This document shows, in pieces, positions 62,227 through 64,000 of a stretch of 64,000 bases of DNA. The stretch spans positions 1,101,501 through 1,165,500 of the forward strand of contig NZ_CP107921.1 of assembly GCF_036014215.1 (NCBI RefSeq), given 5' to 3'. The first letter of the stretch is position 1, and the number at the start of each line of letters is the position of its first letter. Under the pieces are notes generated by a model. That model saw nothing but the letters and a program-made list of their open reading frames with translations. It ran no database searches and was not told the origin of the DNA. Both the position numbers and the translations under genes were made by a program. The DNA is from Streptomyces sp. NBC_00440 (lineage in GTDB: Bacteria; Actinomycetota; Actinomycetes; Streptomycetales; Streptomycetaceae).

Positions 62227-63498
62227 TTAGGGGCCCTCGCTCCCGGGCCCTCCCCCGGCCTCCTCCGCGTCCTCCGCCCGCTCCCCCGCGCAGGCCTCCT
62301 CGAAGAAGTCGAGGTTCTCCTGGAGCGCCTTCATCAGCCGGTCCCGCTCCACCTCGTCCACCTGGACGGGGACCACCCCTTCGGCGCCGGTCAGCCGGCG
62401 GAACCCGCTGCGGCTCTCCAGCCTGCCCTGCACCCTGACCGGCAGCCCGACCAGATGCGCGTGGCCTGCGATCCGGTACGCCTCCTCGTCGAGCACCATC
62501 CGTACGTACGGGACCTCGGCGCCGGCCAGCACCCGCAGCCGGACCGTGCCGGGACCGCCCGGCGCCGAGCGGCGCATCCGTACGACGGCGCCCGTGACCC
62601 GGACAGGCAGGGAGGGCTCCGAGCGCAGATAGCGGGCGCCGGCCGCCCGCAGCGCGGGAAGGTCACCGGGCGAGAACGCGACCGGTTCCGGCCTGGCCGC
62701 ACACCCCTCGGGCACCCCGGCCGCCGGGGCCCAGGCCAGCGCGACCGACACCCCTTCGGTGCCCCGTACGAGCGCGACGACCGCCTCGGTCAGCTCGCGG
62801 CTCACCCCGGCGCGGACCGCGGCGTCGAACGCGTCCATCCCGCCGGTCGCCCGCTGGTAGTCCACCGCCTCCCTGGCCGCGTGCAGCGCGTGGTGCAGCC
62901 GGACCACGACGGCCCGGCCCGGCTCCACGGGGACGAAGGCGGTGAGCCCGCGCCCGTCCGGGGCAGGACCCGCCAGCACCCCGTCCAGCGCGGCATCGGC
63001 CTGCCTGCGGTGGCGGGCGCCGTGGTACCCGGCGCTCCGGGCCGCCGCCAGTGCGCCCGCCGTGAGCATCTGGCGTGCGGCCGAGCGCAGTTGCTCCTGG
63101 ACGGTCCATGGGGCCACCCCGGAGAGGTCGTCGGCGGTCTCCCGCGACCAGCGGACCTCGTCGCTCGGCACGGTGAGCGCGACCAGCACCTCGCGGGCCG
63201 ACGGCGCGGCGCAGCGGGTGAGTGCGGTGAGCGCCTCGGCCAGCAGGTCGTCGCTGTCGGGAAAGGAGCGGCTCTCGGGGACGAGGACGCTCGTACCCCG
63301 GTCTGCGGGGCCGGGGGGCGTCCAGCGGGCATAGCGTCCGGCGGCTCCGCCGCGGCGGAGCCAGCCGTGCCGGCCGAGCAGCGCGCCGAGTACCGCGGGG
63401 TCGACCCGCGCGGGGTCGGGGCCCTCGCCGCCGTCCCGGACCCCCGGTCCTTCGACCGGGTGGGGACGTACGGGTTCGTCGAGCGGGCGGTGCTGCAT
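62227..63498 (-). CDS. Hypothetical protein coupled to the DUF4365 gene
   Basis: A 423-residue protein of unknown function. The N-terminal 60 residues are proline/glycine rich; the middle (90-250) is helical with many Ala, Arg and His (EQLRSAARQMLTAGALAAARS; VRLHHALHAAREAVDYQRA). From about 290 a beta-rich part appears: LRSEPSLPVRVTGAVVRMRR, TVRLRVLAGAEVPYVRMVLD, VRVQGRLESRSGFRRL, which could be an OB-like fold. Its ATG shares a base with the DUF4365 stop (TGATG), so the two are made together. Follows thrS leader by 84 bases. Confidence 0.8.
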   Translation of the reverse strand: MQHRPLDEPVRPHPVEGPGVRDGGEGPDPARVDPAVLGALLGRHGWLRRGGAAGRYARWTPPGPADRGTSVLVPESRSFPDSDDLLAEALTALTRCAAPSAREVLVALTVPSDEVRWSRETADDLSGVAPWTVQEQLRSAARQMLTAGALAAARSAGYHGARHRRQADAALDGVLAGPAPDGRGLTAFVPVEPGRAVVVRLHHALHAAREAVDYQRATGGMDAFDAAVRAGVSRELTEAVVALVRGTEGVSVALAWAPAAGVPEGCAARPEPVAFSPGDLPALRAAGARYLRSEPSLPVRVTGAVVRMRRSAPGGPGTVRLRVLAGAEVPYVRMVLDEEAYRIAGHAHLVGLPVRVQGRLESRSGFRRLTGAEGVVPVQVDEVERDRLMKALQENLDFFEEACAGERAEDAEEAGGGPGSEGP

Positions 63499-64000
63499 CA
63501 GGGTCTCCCTCCGGCCCCGACACGGGTCATGATCTCGCAGAGTGCTCGGTCGTCGAATATCCGCGAGGTCGGGATCCGCACGGTGGTCCTGTGCCGGCCC
63601 GTCACCGGGTGGCCTGCCAAGTTGGTCCAGTAACAGCAGTGCCGCAGATCGAGCCGGTCGTGACCGGCCCGCAGCCAGTCGTCCCGGGTCCGCGGCACCA
63701 GCATCACGACGAGGATCTTGTGCACCGAGACCGGCGTACGGGCGAGCTTCACGAGATGGGCGTTGTCGAGCGTGAAGGAGAAGGCCGCGCCGGGCGGGTT
63801 CGGGGCGATCTGGTAGGTGCATTTCAGCTGCACCTTGATGGTCACTTCGTCGTCCACGGTGTGGTCCGGAGCTCCGTGGCTCACGTGCCAGTCGATCCCG
63901 TTGTCCGGAAAGGGCTGGGACAGCGAACATCCCGAAGCGGCCGCGACCGCGTGCAGATATCCCACCTGAAAGGTCTCCATACAGGCGGTGGTGGCGAGCG
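63498..64000 (-). CDS. DUF4365 domain protein (PD-(D/E)xK-like), cut by window edge
   Basis: At least 166 residues; the frame stays open to base 64000 and the codons before the ATG at 63980 read LATTAC, which fits the family N-terminus, so the true start is outside the window. The fold signature is GIDWHV (Asp) followed by IKVQLKCT (QxK), as in restriction-endonuclease-like proteins. Later, LVKLARTPVSVHKILVVMLVPR gives the core strand and helix. DUF4365 is often found in defence or unknown contexts. Overlaps the 423-residue gene by one base. Confidence 0.8.
   Translation of the reverse strand, partial: LATTACMETFQVGYLHAVAAASGCSLSQPFPDNGIDWHVSHGAPDHTVDDEVTIKVQLKCTYQIAPNPPGAAFSFTLDNAHLVKLARTPVSVHKILVVMLVPRTRDDWLRAGHDRLDLRHCCYWTNLAGHPVTGRHRTTVRIPTSRIFDDRALCEIMTRVGAGGRP

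Overview
The window is chromosomal DNA of a Streptomyces (or very close relative). G+C is very high, GTG and TTG starts are frequent, stop/start overlaps of the ATGA or TGATG kind are common, and the gene content is that of a streptomycete core chromosome: bldD, sIHF (mihF), a phosphatidylinositol mannoside cluster, and EF-P with a PGKGP loop. I see no prophage, insertion sequence, CRISPR array, tRNA or rRNA. About 60 protein genes fill the window, nearly all with recognisable families.

Region 1-12 kb (minus strand) is the pyrimidine operon pyrR-pyrB-pyrC-(PH-like membrane protein)-carA-carB, then pyrD-pyrF, then mihF-gmk-rpoZ and the first codons of coaBC. The pyrR leader folds into a canonical PyrR-binding hairpin that covers its own Shine-Dalgarno sequence. 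Facing it is bldD, whose -10 region is overlapped by a perfect BldD box. A PLP decarboxylase follows bldD.

Region 14-24 kb (minus) is the shikimate/translation block: aroE-(small gene on plus)-aroC-aroK-aroB-aroQ, a P-loop protein, an M24 peptidase homologue with damaged metal ligands, efp and nusB. It is fed from upstream by alaS-ruvX-mltG-aroE (22-28 kb). MltG carries a 285-residue Q/Y/P-rich cytoplasmic tail.

Region 28-42 kb holds a lone STAND/TPR ATPase, rpsD, an iron-box-preceded DUF2470 gene, rarA, a VKOR-family membrane protein, hisS with a metallo-hydrolase, a membrane cyclophilin, a DUF349 protein and relA. Region 42-51 kb (minus) is the conserved actinobacterial chain yebC-ruvC-ruvA-ruvB-yajC-secD-secF-apt-relA, preceded by pdxS-pdxT.

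Region 51-64 kb contains the phosphatidylinositol mannoside genes pgsA-patA-pimA (minus), an EF-G paralogue and an unknown membrane protein (plus), a HIT protein, a potassium channel, thrS, and an operon of an unknown 423-residue protein with a DUF4365 protein that runs off the right edge.

Most of the window is ordinary core genome. The points that deserve attention are regulatory (PyrR leader, BldD box, iron box, a possible pdxS operator, hairpins inside operons) and a few uncharacterised proteins fixed in otherwise well-understood operons.
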